The translations under genes were made by a program, and so were the position numbers. 64,000 bases of DNA from contig NZ_SCOM01000001.1 in assembly GCF_005508865.1 (NCBI RefSeq), positions 62,001 to 126,000 on the forward strand. The letters run 5' to 3'. This document shows, one piece after another, positions 44,138 through 54,100 of this stretch. Under the pieces are notes generated by a model that did no database searches, had not been told where the DNA came from, and saw only the letters and a list, made by a program, of their open reading frames with translations. Source of the DNA: Pseudomonas sp. F(2018). Its GTDB lineage: Bacteria > Pseudomonadota > Gammaproteobacteria > Pseudomonadales > Pseudomonadaceae. Every line of letters starts with the position of its first letter. The stretch's first letter is position 1.

Positions 44138-46331
44138 GACGGGTTTCCTCTGCGGTTTTATCCACTATAGCCAAGGCACGTCGCCGGCGCTGCCAGTAGA
44201 TACCTGAGGCGAGCAGTGCCAGCAAGCCCAGCGGCAGCCAGAACTTGAACGGCCGCAGGGCCTGGCGCACGTTCCGTTCACGCTCCTCCCAGAGCCGCTG
44301 GCGGGCGCCGGCGAAGTCCGGCTCCTGGCAGTCGAAGCCGAAGTTGGCCGCCCATTCCACATAGGGACCCTGCTTGACATAGCGCTGGTAGTAACCCTGG
44401 GCGCCGGCGAGGTCGCGGTAGTTGATCCAGCCGCTGGCCTTGCACAGCACGGCGGCGAACGCCTGGCTGCTGGGTGGCAGCAGGTCGGCGGCCTGGTTGG
44501 CCAGATCGGCGGCGACCCAGCGGTAGTGGTAGCGGCGGTTCGGCTTCGCGGCATTGGCGTTCTGCAGCTGCGCCTCGGCGGCCGTCAGCAGGCCGCCGGC
44601 CTGCACCGGCTTGGCCAGCTCGTTGCCATAGATGCCATAGCTGCCGCCGGCCCAGGCCTCGTCCGGCGACATCTCGTAGCCGAGCAGCTCCATGCCCTGT
44701 GCGCGGGCCAGCCTGGCCGCCTGGTAGTAGCCCTCGGCCCGGCCGACGGCGGTCCAGGCCTCTTCGGCCTGCTCGCGGGCCTCGCCATACTGGCGGGCGG
44801 CCTGTTGCAGCTCGGCGCTGAAGAAATAGGGCACGGCCTCGGCGTAGCGGCCTTCGCGCAGCAGGCGGCGGCCGAGCAGTTCGCGGATGCGGGTGGCCAT
44901 GGGGCGCTCCCACAGATACTGCACCTGGTCGGGCTGCAGCGGCGGCGCGGCGGCCACCTGGGCATCGACGAAGCCTTTCAACTCGTCGGTGCTTAGCACC
45001 CGCTCGGCTACCTGGGCGGCGTCCTGCCAATAGATGTCGCCGCTGCGGTAGAGCTGCTCGAAGGCCTCCAGGTAGTCACCGCGCTCCAGCGCGAGAATGG
45101 CCATCTCGCCTTCCACCCGGCAGCGTGGCTTGAGCGTCTCGTAATCCCAGCTTTCCGTGCGCCGCCAGCCCCAGTCCTCTTCGACCGGAAAAGCCTTGGC
45201 TGCCTGGGCGTAGGCATCGGTGGCGGCAGACTTGTCGCCGGCCTGCAGGGCCAACTTGGCGCGCAGCCACCAGGCCAGGCCGCCGTCGCCGGCCTGCTCG
45301 ACGAAGCGGCGGGCACTGGCGTAGTCGCCCTGCTGGTAGCTGAGTGCGGCCAGGCGATCGGCGACCTGCGGCTCGATGGTGGCGCCCTGCAGCAGCCGCA
45401 GGATGCGCTGGCCCTGTTTGCCCTGGCTCTCATAGGCGTCCAGCCGGCTGAACAGTTGCGCCAGCAGCAGCTGCTGGATTTCCAGATGGCCCAGCAGCGG
45501 GCGCAGCTCCTCGTCGCTCATCTGGCTGAGCTGCCAGGTCAGCTGGCGCAGCGAGCTGTAGCCGGTGCTCGAGCCTTGCTTGCTCTGGCTGGCGTAGAGA
45601 CGAATGGCGGTGGCCCAGTCGCCCTCGTCCAGGGCCACGCGGGCTTCTTCGCCGAGGCTGGCGACCCCCAGCTCCAGCGGATCATCGAGGCCGGCGGCGC
45701 TCATCGCGCGAGCCTGCTGGAAGGCCTGACGCGCCTGCTGGCGCAGCTCGCGCTGGCGCTGCAGGGCAGCGGTGTCGTCGAGCACCGTGTCCGGCGCGCT
45801 GACCGCCTGCACCGCCAGGGCGCGGCCCAGGGAATAGGCGGCCCAGGTGCTGCGCTTGGCCCGTTCGGTAGCAGGCAGGGCCAGCACGCGCCGGAAGTAG
45901 TCGCTGGCCAGGGCCATGTCGTGCTGGGCGAAGGCCACGGCTCCGGCAACGTACAGGCGCAGTTCCGCTGGCAGGGTGGCACCTGCGGCCTCGGCCTGTC
46001 GGGCGTCCGTCAGGGTGCGCAGGCGACTGACCAGGGCGAACTGCTCGGCGCCGAGCTGCTCCTGCTCGACGCCGACACGGCTGTCGATATAGCGCTGGTT
46101 GTCCTCGTCCCAGTAGGGCTCCAGCGTCGCCTTGCCGGCCTGGCCGAGGCCGGGGACGCTCTGCCCGAGGCGAGCGATCTCGAAGGCGAAGTTGCCTTCC
46201 GGCAGTTCGCCCAGGGCGCCGGCACGGTCGGAGAGCAGGCGGTAGGGGAATTCCGGGCCGCAGGCCTGGGCGGCGCCGAGCGGCAGCAGCGCGCTTATGG
46301 CAAGGGCCAGCAGGGTTCTAGAACTGCACAT
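44130..46331 (-). CDS. Large TPR-like exported/membrane protein of unknown function
   Basis: The protein is 733 residues. The N-terminus [25 protein letters not shown] is a signal sequence (cleavage likely after AQA). Helical repeats resembling tetratricopeptide units run through the middle (for example [46 protein letters not shown]). A C-terminal transmembrane helix ([18 protein letters not shown]) precedes a basic tail. It would span the periplasm. It is preceded by AAGGAGGC, overlaps the DUF3142 gene by 14 bases and mapZ by 8, so all three form an operon. No family name is recognised. Confidence 0.85.
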   Translation of the reverse strand: MCSSRTLLALAISALLPLGAAQACGPEFPYRLLSDRAGALGELPEGNFAFEIARLGQSVPGLGQAGKATLEPYWDEDNQRYIDSRVGVEQEQLGAEQFALVSRLRTLTDARQAEAAGATLPAELRLYVAGAVAFAQHDMALASDYFRRVLALPATERAKRSTWAAYSLGRALAVQAVSAPDTVLDDTAALQRQRELRQQARQAFQQARAMSAAGLDDPLELGVASLGEEARVALDEGDWATAIRLYASQSKQGSSTGYSSLRQLTWQLSQMSDEELRPLLGHLEIQQLLLAQLFSRLDAYESQGKQGQRILRLLQGATIEPQVADRLAALSYQQGDYASARRFVEQAGDGGLAWWLRAKLALQAGDKSAATDAYAQAAKAFPVEEDWGWRRTESWDYETLKPRCRVEGEMAILALERGDYLEAFEQLYRSGDIYWQDAAQVAERVLSTDELKGFVDAQVAAAPPLQPDQVQYLWERPMATRIRELLGRRLLREGRYAEAVPYFFSAELQQAARQYGEAREQAEEAWTAVGRAEGYYQAARLARAQGMELLGYEMSPDEAWAGGSYGIYGNELAKPVQAGGLLTAAEAQLQNANAAKPNRRYHYRWVAADLANQAADLLPPSSQAFAAVLCKASGWINYRDLAGAQGYYQRYVKQGPYVEWAANFGFDCQEPDFAGARQRLWEERERNVRQALRPFKFWLPLGLLALLASGIYWQRRRRALAIVDKTAEETRHE

Positions 46332-47514
46332 GCATGCCTCCTTGATCGATCTGTTCGCAGCGCGCCCAACCCAGGGCCCGGTGCTCGCCGGCATCCAGAC
46401 GGCCGTCGCGCTGGCGCACGAAAGCCAGGCGCTCGGCGCTGCGCTCCAGGCGGTAATCGCCCACGGCGTCGGCCGCCGCGCAGGCCCGGGCGGGCAGCTC
46501 GATGCGATTGGGCAGCGGGCTGGCCAGGGTGCCGTTGTTGAACAGTTGCAGCTGGCTGAAGCCGTCGTGCTGCTGGCGCTGCAGGGCAAGGGCCGGCACC
46601 AGGGGCTGGCCGCGCACCACCGCGAGCAGGGTGGGCAGCGGCCAGGCGCGTCGGTCGCCGGCCAGCGGCAGGCGGAACCAGATGATGCCGGCCAGATGTG
46701 CCGGCGGTTCGTGGCGCAGGTCGGCCAGCAGCTCGCTGACTTCGTGCGGGTCGGCGCGCAACTCGCGGCGCGGGCCACCCTGGCGCAGCGGCGTCTCGCT
46801 CTCCACCTGGCCATCTGCGGTGAGGGCTACGCCGTAGGCAGGCAGGGCCAGATGGAAGGGTTTGCCACTGCGCTCGCCGTAGCGTTCGGCCCAGTCCAGC
46901 GCCTGCTCGGGGTCGAACAGGCCGTCCTGCGGATCGCGCACCGCATGCACCTGCAGAACCGAGCTGTCGACGGCGGCCAGTACCTCGTCCAGTGCCGGGC
47001 TGTCCAGCCAGGCGGGCAGGGCGGTGATGCTCAGTCCGAGTTCGCTCGGCAGTTGCCGGCGCAGCTCGCGCAGCAGGGCGGCGTAGGCCGGCAGGCGCGC
47101 GGTGGCGCAGTCGTGGTCGAGCTCCAGGCCCTGCAGGCGCAGGCCGGCGCTGCGCCAGTCGTGCAACAGACCGGCGATCTGCCGGCCGATCTCGGCGGAA
47201 TCGAGCTGCGCCAACTGGCCGTCCAGGCGCACCACGGCGATCAGCGGGCGATCGTCGCGCTGGAGCAGTGGCAAGTCGACGCGGGCGCGGCTCCAGCCCG
47301 CCTGCGGGTGGGCCTGCAGGGCCAGCACGCGCAGGCTGGAGAAGTCGGCGTGGCTCTGCGCCAGGGCCTCGGCGTGGGCCGGGCGCCACTGGCGTTGCCA
47401 GATATACAGCTGCTGATCCAGCGGCGCGGCACTCTCCTCGGCGCAGCCGAGCAGGCTGGCCAGGAGCAGGGCGATAACGGGGCGATAAAGGTGATGAAGC
47501 ATGCGGCGTAGCAT
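46318..47514 (-). CDS. DUF3142 lipoprotein
   Basis: The 398-residue protein has a lipobox LLASLLGC (Cys24). The body (ELDHDCATARLPAYAALLRELRRQL, GLSITALPAWLDSP, HLALPAYGVAL) fits the DUF3142 family, which has a glycoside-hydrolase-like barrel but no known substrate. It would be attached in the periplasm. It is the first gene of the DUF3142/TPR-like/mapZ operon. ATG 47502 is an alternative start. Confidence 0.85.
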   Translation of the reverse strand: MLRRMLHHLYRPVIALLLASLLGCAEESAAPLDQQLYIWQRQWRPAHAEALAQSHADFSSLRVLALQAHPQAGWSRARVDLPLLQRDDRPLIAVVRLDGQLAQLDSAEIGRQIAGLLHDWRSAGLRLQGLELDHDCATARLPAYAALLRELRRQLPSELGLSITALPAWLDSPALDEVLAAVDSSVLQVHAVRDPQDGLFDPEQALDWAERYGERSGKPFHLALPAYGVALTADGQVESETPLRQGGPRRELRADPHEVSELLADLRHEPPAHLAGIIWFRLPLAGDRRAWPLPTLLAVVRGQPLVPALALQRQQHDGFSQLQLFNNGTLASPLPNRIELPARACAAADAVGDYRLERSAERLAFVRQRDGRLDAGEHRALGWARCEQIDQGGMHVQF

Positions 47515-47575
47515 CCTGGCGGTCGCCGAAAAGGGCGCTAGTTTACCCCCGTTGGCGGTGCGGAGATGCGTACTA

Positions 47576-47585
47576 GACCAAGGTC
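47576..47585. promoter_or_regulatory. Candidate operator GACC-AA-GGTC upstream of cstA
   Basis: The inverted repeat GACC-AA-GGTC lies within TACTAGACCAAGGTCGAATA, about 70 bases before the cstA start. The symmetric form suggests a LuxR-type or other dimeric regulator binding site. No specific regulator is assigned. Confidence 0.4.
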
Positions 47586-47655
47586 GAATAATGCAGGTGC
47601 CATCCAGCGTCTAAGCTTCAGCGGCAGCCTGTCTGTCCATTGGTTAGGAGTAATC

Positions 47656-49722
47656 ATGAACAATAACAATAGCCTGCTGCGCCACCTGCCCTGGGCAGTG
47701 CTGGCAGTGGTGGGCGCCTGTGCCTTGGGAGTCGTGGCGCTGCGCCGCGGCGAAGCCATCAACGCCTTGTGGATAGTGGTGGCGGCCGTCTCCCTCTATC
47801 TTGTTGCCTACCGCTACTACAGCCTGTTCATCGCCACCAAGGTGATGCAGCTGGACCCGACTCGCGCCACCCCGGCGCTGCTCAATAACGATGGTCTGGA
47901 CTATGTGCCGACCAACAAGCACATCCTCTTCGGTCACCACTTCGCTGCCATCGCCGGCGCCGGCCCGCTGGTCGGCCCGGTGCTCGCAGCGCAGATGGGC
48001 TACCTGCCCGGCACGCTGTGGCTGATCGCCGGCGTGGTGTTGGCCGGTGCGGTGCAGGACTTCATGGTCCTGTTCATCTCCACCCGCCGTAACGGCCGCT
48101 CGCTGGGCGAGCTGGTGCGCGAGGAGATGGGCCAGATTCCGGGCACCATCGCCCTGTTCGGCGCCTTCCTGATCATGATCATCATCCTCGCGGTGCTCTC
48201 GCTGATCGTGGTCAAAGCCCTGGCCGAAAGCCCGTGGGGCATGTTCACGGTGATGGCGACCATCCCCATCGCGGTGTTCATGGGCGTGTACATGCGCTAC
48301 ATCCGCCCGGGTCGCATCGGCGAGATCTCGGTGATCGGCGTGGTCCTGCTGCTGGCCTCGATCTGGGCCGGCGGCCAGGTGGCTGCCGACCCGACCTGGG
48401 GCCCGGCCTTCACCTTCACCGGCGTGCAGATCACCTGGATGCTGATCGGCTATGGCTTCGTCGCCGCCGTGCTGCCGGTATGGCTGATCCTCGCCCCGCG
48501 TGACTACCTGTCGACCTTCCTCAAGATCGGCACCATCATCGCCCTGGCCATCGGCATCCTGGTGGTCATGCCCGAGCTGAAGATGCCGGCGCTGACCCAG
48601 TTCACCGACGGCACCGGCCCGGTGTGGAAGGGCACCCTGTTCCCGTTCCTGTTTATCACCATCGCCTGTGGCGCCGTCTCGGGCTTCCATGCGCTGATCA
48701 GCTCGGGCACCACGCCCAAGCTGCTGGCCAACGAGTCGCACGCGCGCTACATCGGCTACGGCGGCATGCTGATGGAGTCGTTCGTCGCCATCATGGCCAT
48801 GGTCGCCGCCTCGGTGATCGAGCCGGGCGTGTACTTCGCCATGAACAGTCCGGCCGCCGTGGTCGGCTCCGACGCCGCCGCCGTGGCCGCCACCGTCAGC
48901 AGCTGGGGCTTCGCCATCACGCCTGACGCGCTGGAAGCCGTGGCCAAGGACATCGGCGAACACACCATCCTGGCCCGTGCCGGTGGTGCGCCGACCCTCG
49001 CCGTGGGTATCGCGCAGATCCTCCACAGCGTGCTGCCGGGCGAGAACACCATGGCGTTCTGGTACCACTTCGCCATTCTGTTCGAGGCGCTGTTCATCCT
49101 CACCGCGGTGGACGCCGGGACGCGGGCGGGTCGCTTCATGCTGCAGGACCTGCTGGGCAACTTCGTGCCGGCCCTGAAGAAGACCGAATCCTGGGGCGCC
49201 AACGTGATCGCCACCGCCGGCTGCGTGGCGATGTGGGGCTGGCTGCTGTACCAGGGCGTGGTCGATCCGCTGGGCGGCATCAACACCCTGTGGCCGCTGT
49301 TCGGCATCTCCAATCAGATGCTCGCCGGTATCGCCCTGATGCTGGGCAGCGTGGTGCTGATCAAGATGAAGCGCCAGCGCTACGTCTGGGTCACCCTGGT
49401 GCCGGCCTGCTGGCTGCTGATCTGCACCACCACCGCCGGCCTGATAAAGCTGCTCGATCCGAACCCGGCCGTCGGCTTCCTGGCCCTGGCCAAGAAGTAC
49501 AGCGATGCGCTGGACGCCGGTCAGGTCCTGGCCCCGGCCAAGGACATCGGCCAGATGCAGCACGTGATCTTCAACGCCTACACCAACTCGGTGCTCACCG
49601 TGCTGTTCCTGTTCGTGGTGCTCAGCGTGCTGTTCTACGCGATCAAGGTCGGCCGCGCCGCCTGGGTTACGCCTGCGCGCACGGATAAGGAAACCCCGTT
49701 CCAGCCGATTCCGGACGCCTGA
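47656..49722 (+). CDS. cstA: Carbon starvation/pyruvate transporter CstA family
   Basis: The product is 688 residues with about 16 to 18 hydrophobic helices. The motifs [24 protein letters not shown] and [17 protein letters not shown] are diagnostic of CstA/BtsT proteins, which import pyruvate or peptides with protons. ATG 47656 is 5 bases after TAGGAG. The small YbdD gene follows 1 base after the stop, the usual pairing. Confidence 0.95.
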   Translation: MNNNNSLLRHLPWAVLAVVGACALGVVALRRGEAINALWIVVAAVSLYLVAYRYYSLFIATKVMQLDPTRATPALLNNDGLDYVPTNKHILFGHHFAAIAGAGPLVGPVLAAQMGYLPGTLWLIAGVVLAGAVQDFMVLFISTRRNGRSLGELVREEMGQIPGTIALFGAFLIMIIILAVLSLIVVKALAESPWGMFTVMATIPIAVFMGVYMRYIRPGRIGEISVIGVVLLLASIWAGGQVAADPTWGPAFTFTGVQITWMLIGYGFVAAVLPVWLILAPRDYLSTFLKIGTIIALAIGILVVMPELKMPALTQFTDGTGPVWKGTLFPFLFITIACGAVSGFHALISSGTTPKLLANESHARYIGYGGMLMESFVAIMAMVAASVIEPGVYFAMNSPAAVVGSDAAAVAATVSSWGFAITPDALEAVAKDIGEHTILARAGGAPTLAVGIAQILHSVLPGENTMAFWYHFAILFEALFILTAVDAGTRAGRFMLQDLLGNFVPALKKTESWGANVIATAGCVAMWGWLLYQGVVDPLGGINTLWPLFGISNQMLAGIALMLGSVVLIKMKRQRYVWVTLVPACWLLICTTTAGLIKLLDPNPAVGFLALAKKYSDALDAGQVLAPAKDIGQMQHVIFNAYTNSVLTVLFLFVVLSVLFYAIKVGRAAWVTPARTDKETPFQPIPDA

Positions 49723-49723
49723 T

Positions 49724-49927
49724 ATGTTCAATGACCTGAGTCGCATGGGTAAGTATCTCGGGCAGGCCGCCCGCATGCTGGTGGGCATGCCCGACTACGA
49801 CAACTATGTGGAGCACATGGCCAAGAAGCATCCGGACAAGCCGGTGATGAGCTACGAGGCGTTCTTCCGCGAACGTCAGGAAGCTCGTTACGGTGGAGGC
49901 AAAGGACGCCCCATCCGCTGCTGCTGA
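49724..49927 (+). CDS. YbdD/YjiX-family small protein (DUF466)
   Basis: The 67-residue protein has the YbdD pattern: [30 protein letters not shown], then [15 protein letters not shown], and GRPIRCC at the end. YbdD is found beside cstA or btsT in most proteobacteria and is needed for full transport by its partner. It lies 1 base from the cstA stop. Confidence 0.95.
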   Translation: MFNDLSRMGKYLGQAARMLVGMPDYDNYVEHMAKKHPDKPVMSYEAFFRERQEARYGGGKGRPIRCC

Positions 49928-49987
49928 ACCTACCCCGCTAAGCTACTGCGCTTGGCATCTTGGGCGCGGGCAGTGCTCGGAATCCTC

Positions 49988-50003
49988 ATGTACTGGAGTA
50001 CAT
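49988..50003. repeat. Short palindrome in the ybdD-cobW gap
   Basis: ATGTACT-GG-AGTACAT is a perfect 7-bp inverted repeat. The surrounding sequence has the style of a dispersed Pseudomonas intergenic repeat, but a second copy is not seen in this window. Confidence 0.4.
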
Positions 50004-50077
50004 TGCGGTTCCTGTGCGCTGGCCGCTCCCAACCTGCCTACGCTCGCAACGCTTATCGAGGCAGGTTGAGGTTATCC

Positions 50078-50103
50078 ACGCGCCACGCCTAGTCGTGGCG
50101 CGT
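50078..50103 (+). terminator. Hairpin after ybdD / before the cobW-like gene
   Basis: ACGCGCCACG-CCTAGT-CGTGGCGCGT is a perfect 10-bp stem with a 6-base loop, followed by GTCATTTT and then the ribosome site TTGGAG of the cobW-like gene. It may end cstA-ybdD transcription or act as an attenuator; the T tract is weak. Confidence 0.5.
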
Positions 50104-50121
50104 GTCATTTTGGAGATCGCG

Positions 50122-51096
50122 ATGTATCCCGAACCCACTCCCGTCACCGTGCTCACCGGCTTCCTCGGTGCCGGCAAGACCACCCTGCTGCGCCACATGC
50201 TGCAGGCCGAGCACGGCCTCAAGCTGGCGGTCATCGAGAACGAGTTCAGCGACACGCCGATCGATGGCCAACTGCTCGGCGACAAGCCGGTCGAGCTGCT
50301 GACCCTGGCCAACGGCTGTGTCTGCTGCTCGATCCATGTCGAGCTGGAGAAGGCCCTGTACCTGTTGCTGGACAAGCTGGACGCCGGCGAGCTGGCCTTC
50401 GACCGCCTGGTGATCGAGTGCACCGGCCTGGCCGACCCGGCGCCGGTGGCGCAGACCTTCTTCGCCGACGAGGAGCTGGCCCAGCGCTATGTGCTCGACG
50501 GCATCGTCACCCTGGTCGATGCGGTGAATGCCGAGCGCCACCTGCAGGAGACCATCGCCCAGGCCCAGGTCGGTTTTGCCGACCGCATCCTGCTGAGCAA
50601 GACCGACCTGGCCAGCGCCGAGCAGGTCGAGGCACTGAGCGCGCGCCTGGCGCGGATCAACTGTCGCGCGCCGATCCGCGTGGTCGAGCACGGGCGCATC
50701 GACCTGGCCGAGCTGCTGGATATTCGTGGCTTCAACCTCAACGCCGATATCGGCCCGGCGCTGACGCTGCGCCCACTGATGCCCGCCGGCAAGACGCCGG
50801 ACCGCATCGCCACCCTGGTGCTGAAGAGCGAGCAGGCACTGGATCTGGACAGGCTCAGCGCCTTCATGGAGGGCCTGCTGGAGCAGCACGGCAACTCGTT
50901 GCTGCGCTACAAGGGCGTGCTCAGCGTGGCCGGCGACGAGCGCCGCCTGGTGTTCCAGGGCGTGCTCGGCCTGTACGGCTTCGACTGGGACGAGCCCTGG
51001 GCCGCGGATGAGCCACGCGAGAGCGTGCTGGTATTTATCGGCGACAACCTGCCGGAAGAGCAGATCCGCGCCGGCTTCGCCGAGCTGCAGGCCTGA
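50122..51096 (+). CDS. yjiA: CobW/YjiA-family GTP-binding metallochaperone-like protein
   Basis: The 324-residue protein has a Walker A motif GFLGAGKTT (about residues 13-21), the metal motif CVCC (Cys66, Cys68, Cys69), LLSKTDL for guanine specificity, and a C-terminal CobW_C domain with YKGVLSV. Members load zinc, cobalt or other metals onto client proteins. The neighbourhood after cstA-ybdD is the common YjiA place. The ribosome site TTGGAG precedes the ATG at 50122. Confidence 0.94.
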   Translation: MYPEPTPVTVLTGFLGAGKTTLLRHMLQAEHGLKLAVIENEFSDTPIDGQLLGDKPVELLTLANGCVCCSIHVELEKALYLLLDKLDAGELAFDRLVIECTGLADPAPVAQTFFADEELAQRYVLDGIVTLVDAVNAERHLQETIAQAQVGFADRILLSKTDLASAEQVEALSARLARINCRAPIRVVEHGRIDLAELLDIRGFNLNADIGPALTLRPLMPAGKTPDRIATLVLKSEQALDLDRLSAFMEGLLEQHGNSLLRYKGVLSVAGDERRLVFQGVLGLYGFDWDEPWAADEPRESVLVFIGDNLPEEQIRAGFAELQA

Positions 51097-51126
51097 GCCC
51101 GGCGCCGATCCGGTCGTCGCGTCGGT

Positions 51127-54100
51127 TCAGCCGAGCAGGTCGTTCTGCGAGAACTCCGTCACCCCGAGCAGGCGGATGGTGAACTCCGCCGCGCTGTCGG
51201 CGTTGATGCTGCCGTACAGGGCGCCGTCGGCGAAGCGCAGCTGGCCGGTGGCATTGGTGGCGCTGAAGTCCTGGTTACCGATGAACTCGAATGCCTCACG
51301 GGCGGCGGTCAGCGGGTTGGCGTCCAATGCCGAGAAGTCGATGCTGTCGCCCTCGCCGCCATTGAAGCCGCTGATCAGGTCGGCCAGGTCGCCCAGGCCG
51401 AGATCGCTCAGTGAGGTAAAGACATAGCGATCCGCGCCGGCACCGCCATTCAGCTGGTCGGCCCCGCTGCCGCCGTCGAGCACGTCGTCACCGCCCCCTC
51501 CGTTGAGCACGTCGTTGCCGGCACCGCCGCGCAGGATGTTGTCGTTGGCATCGCCGGTCAGGTTGTCGGCATGGTTGCTGCCGATCAGGTTCTCCAGATG
51601 GCGCAGCGAGTCGAAACCCGAGCCGCCGGTGTTCTGCGCCGCGGAGGTGGTCAGCCTGACCGTCACGCCGGCTTCGGCAAAGGCGTAGGACAGCGTGTCG
51701 ACGCCGTCGCCACCGTTGATCACGTTATTGCCGCTGCTGGCGTAGATGGTGTTGTCCTGGGCGTTGCCGGTGCCATTGGAGTTGCCGGGTGCGACGAGAT
51801 AGAGCTCCTCGAGGTTGTACGACAGGGTGTAGCTGGAGGCGGTGCTGAACACCCGGTCGAAACCGGCGTTGCTGCCTTCCATCGCCCGATCGGCGGCGTC
51901 GTCGACGAAGTAGGTGTCCGAACCCTTGCCGCCGAGCAGCACGTCCACACCCGTGCCGCCGTCGAGCACGTTGTCCTCGTCGTTGCCGCCGATGATGTTG
52001 GCTAGGCTGTTGCCGGTGCCGTTGCGCGCCTGGCCGGTCAGCAGCAGGTTCTCCAGGTTGTCGCCCAGCACCCAGTTGATGGACGACACGACGGTGTCGT
52101 GATCTTCGGCACCCGTGCCGTTCTCGAACAGGATGTCGCCGGGATTGTTGACCACGTAAACATCGCTGCCTTCATAGCCCGCCATATAGTTGGCGCCCTC
52201 GTCACCATCGAGGGTGTCGGCAAGGGGAGTGCCCGTGAGCAGGTCGATGCCATGGCCGCCGACGACCTTGTTGGCCGGGTACATGGAGATCGCGTCGGGG
52301 TCGTTGTTGTCGCCGGGGTTGCTGGTGTAGCCCAGGTCATTGGCGATGAAGTCGGCCAGGCGCTGCCCGATGATTTCGCTGGCATCGTCATGCATGTGCC
52401 AGACATCGTAGTAATAGGTCAGCGGGTCCACTTCGTAGCGCATCGGCAGGTCGGTGTAGTCGACGGCGATCTTGATGTCGCTGCGGCCGGCGGCCATTTC
52501 CATCTGCGCCTGGCGGATGGCCTGGGTGCCGTCCACTACCTCGGCGATTTCCTCGCTGGTGAAGCCGCGCAGGTCGGCGCCCTGCTGCTGGTAGTCGCCG
52601 GTGAGCATCACGTAGAAGACCGCGTCCGGGGTTCCCAGCTGGGCCTTGAGGTAGTCGAAGACCTTCAGCGTGTTGGCCTTGTACAGCTCGATCGCCGCGC
52701 TCTTGTCCGAGGCGGCGGCGTAGGTCATGGCGTCGTCTTCGCCCTGTCCCCAGACCATGGCAAAGGTGACCGGGCCCTGGGCCTGGAGCGCTGCCAGCTG
52801 GCTGCCGAGGTTGGCTACGGCATTCAGCAGCGCCTGTCCGGGCTGGTCGGTGTCGCTGTACCACCAGGACTTGGCCCGTTCCGCCTCGCTGGCCGTCGAG
52901 CTACCGGTGACCGTACTGCCGCCGACCGCGATGTCGATCGGCTCTCCCGCCGCGTCGGAGAACAGGCTCTCCACCCGATCGAAGTCGGTATAGAGCTTCA
53001 GCTGCTTGATCATCTCGGTGATGCCGGAGTCGTCATCCTCGCCCTGCATGCGCAGCGCGCGGGAGTTGGACTGGCCCAGGGTGGGGATGAACAGGGTGGT
53101 CTGCGGGGTGGGATCGGCAAAGATGAAATCGGCTTCGCTGAGCGTGCCGAGGTGATTGCCGTTGAGCGCCAGCTCGAAGGTGTTGCCGTCGGCATCCGGC
53201 TCGCGGGACTTGATCGAGGTCTTGGTGCCGGTTTCGTTGAGCGTCAGGTAGACGCTGTGGTTGTAGCCGTCGTCCAGACCGGTGATGCCCAGGGCCGACA
53301 GGTCGATCTTGTCCACGCCCACCGTGAAATCGGTAATGGTGTCGGCCGCGCTGATGTTGGCTGGGCCGTAGTTGCGAAAGCTGTCGAGCAGCTCGGTGAA
53401 GCGGAAGACGTCGGCGCCATCGTCGCCGGTGAGGACATCCTTGCCGGCGCCCCCATCGATGATGTCGTTGCCACCTCCGCCATTGATCTTGTCCGCACCG
53501 GCATGGCCGAGCAGCAGCTCGCTGGCATCGGTACCGTTCAGCACGTCGTCGCCGGGCGTGCCGACCGGTGTCGGCGGGGGCGGGGTGATGGTGCCGGGCG
53601 GTGGCGGTGGCGGGGTGACGAGGAACAGGTTGCTGCCGTTGAGCGTATCGAGATGGTTGCCCTGCAGGGCCAGCTCGAAGCGGTCGCCGTTGGCGTCGGT
53701 TTCCAGTGAACGCAGGTAGGTGCGGTCGCTGGCGGCGCTGTAGCTGAGCGCCAGGGTGCCGTTGAGCCCGTTGCCCAGGCCGCTGAAGCCGAGGGCGCTG
53801 AGGTCGATGCGGTCGGTCGCGGGGTCGAAGTCGGTGATCAGGTCACAGCTCGGGCTGCCGTTGCGATAGCTGTCGTGCAGCGTGTCGAAGCGGAAGGTGT
53901 CCACGCCGTCGCCGCCGGTGAGGGTGTCGCGGCCCAGCCCTCCGACCAGCATGTCGTGGCCCGCTCCGCCCATGAGAGTGTCGGCGCCACCCAGGCCCAG
54001 CAGGGTCTCATTGGCGGAGGTGCCAAGCAGCACGTCATTGCCTGCGCTGCCGTGCAGGGTTGGTGTGCCGGCGGGCGCTTCGTCTACCACCAGCAGGAAA

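Noticed and set aside
47644..49788. 714-codon minus-strand open frame opposite cstA
   Set aside because: The translation is H/Q/G/D-rich without motifs, and the plus strand carries a clear CstA protein.
52099..53709. 536-codon plus-strand open frame opposite the RTX protein
   Set aside because: It is a shadow of glycine/aspartate-rich calcium repeats; no start signal or domain is seen.
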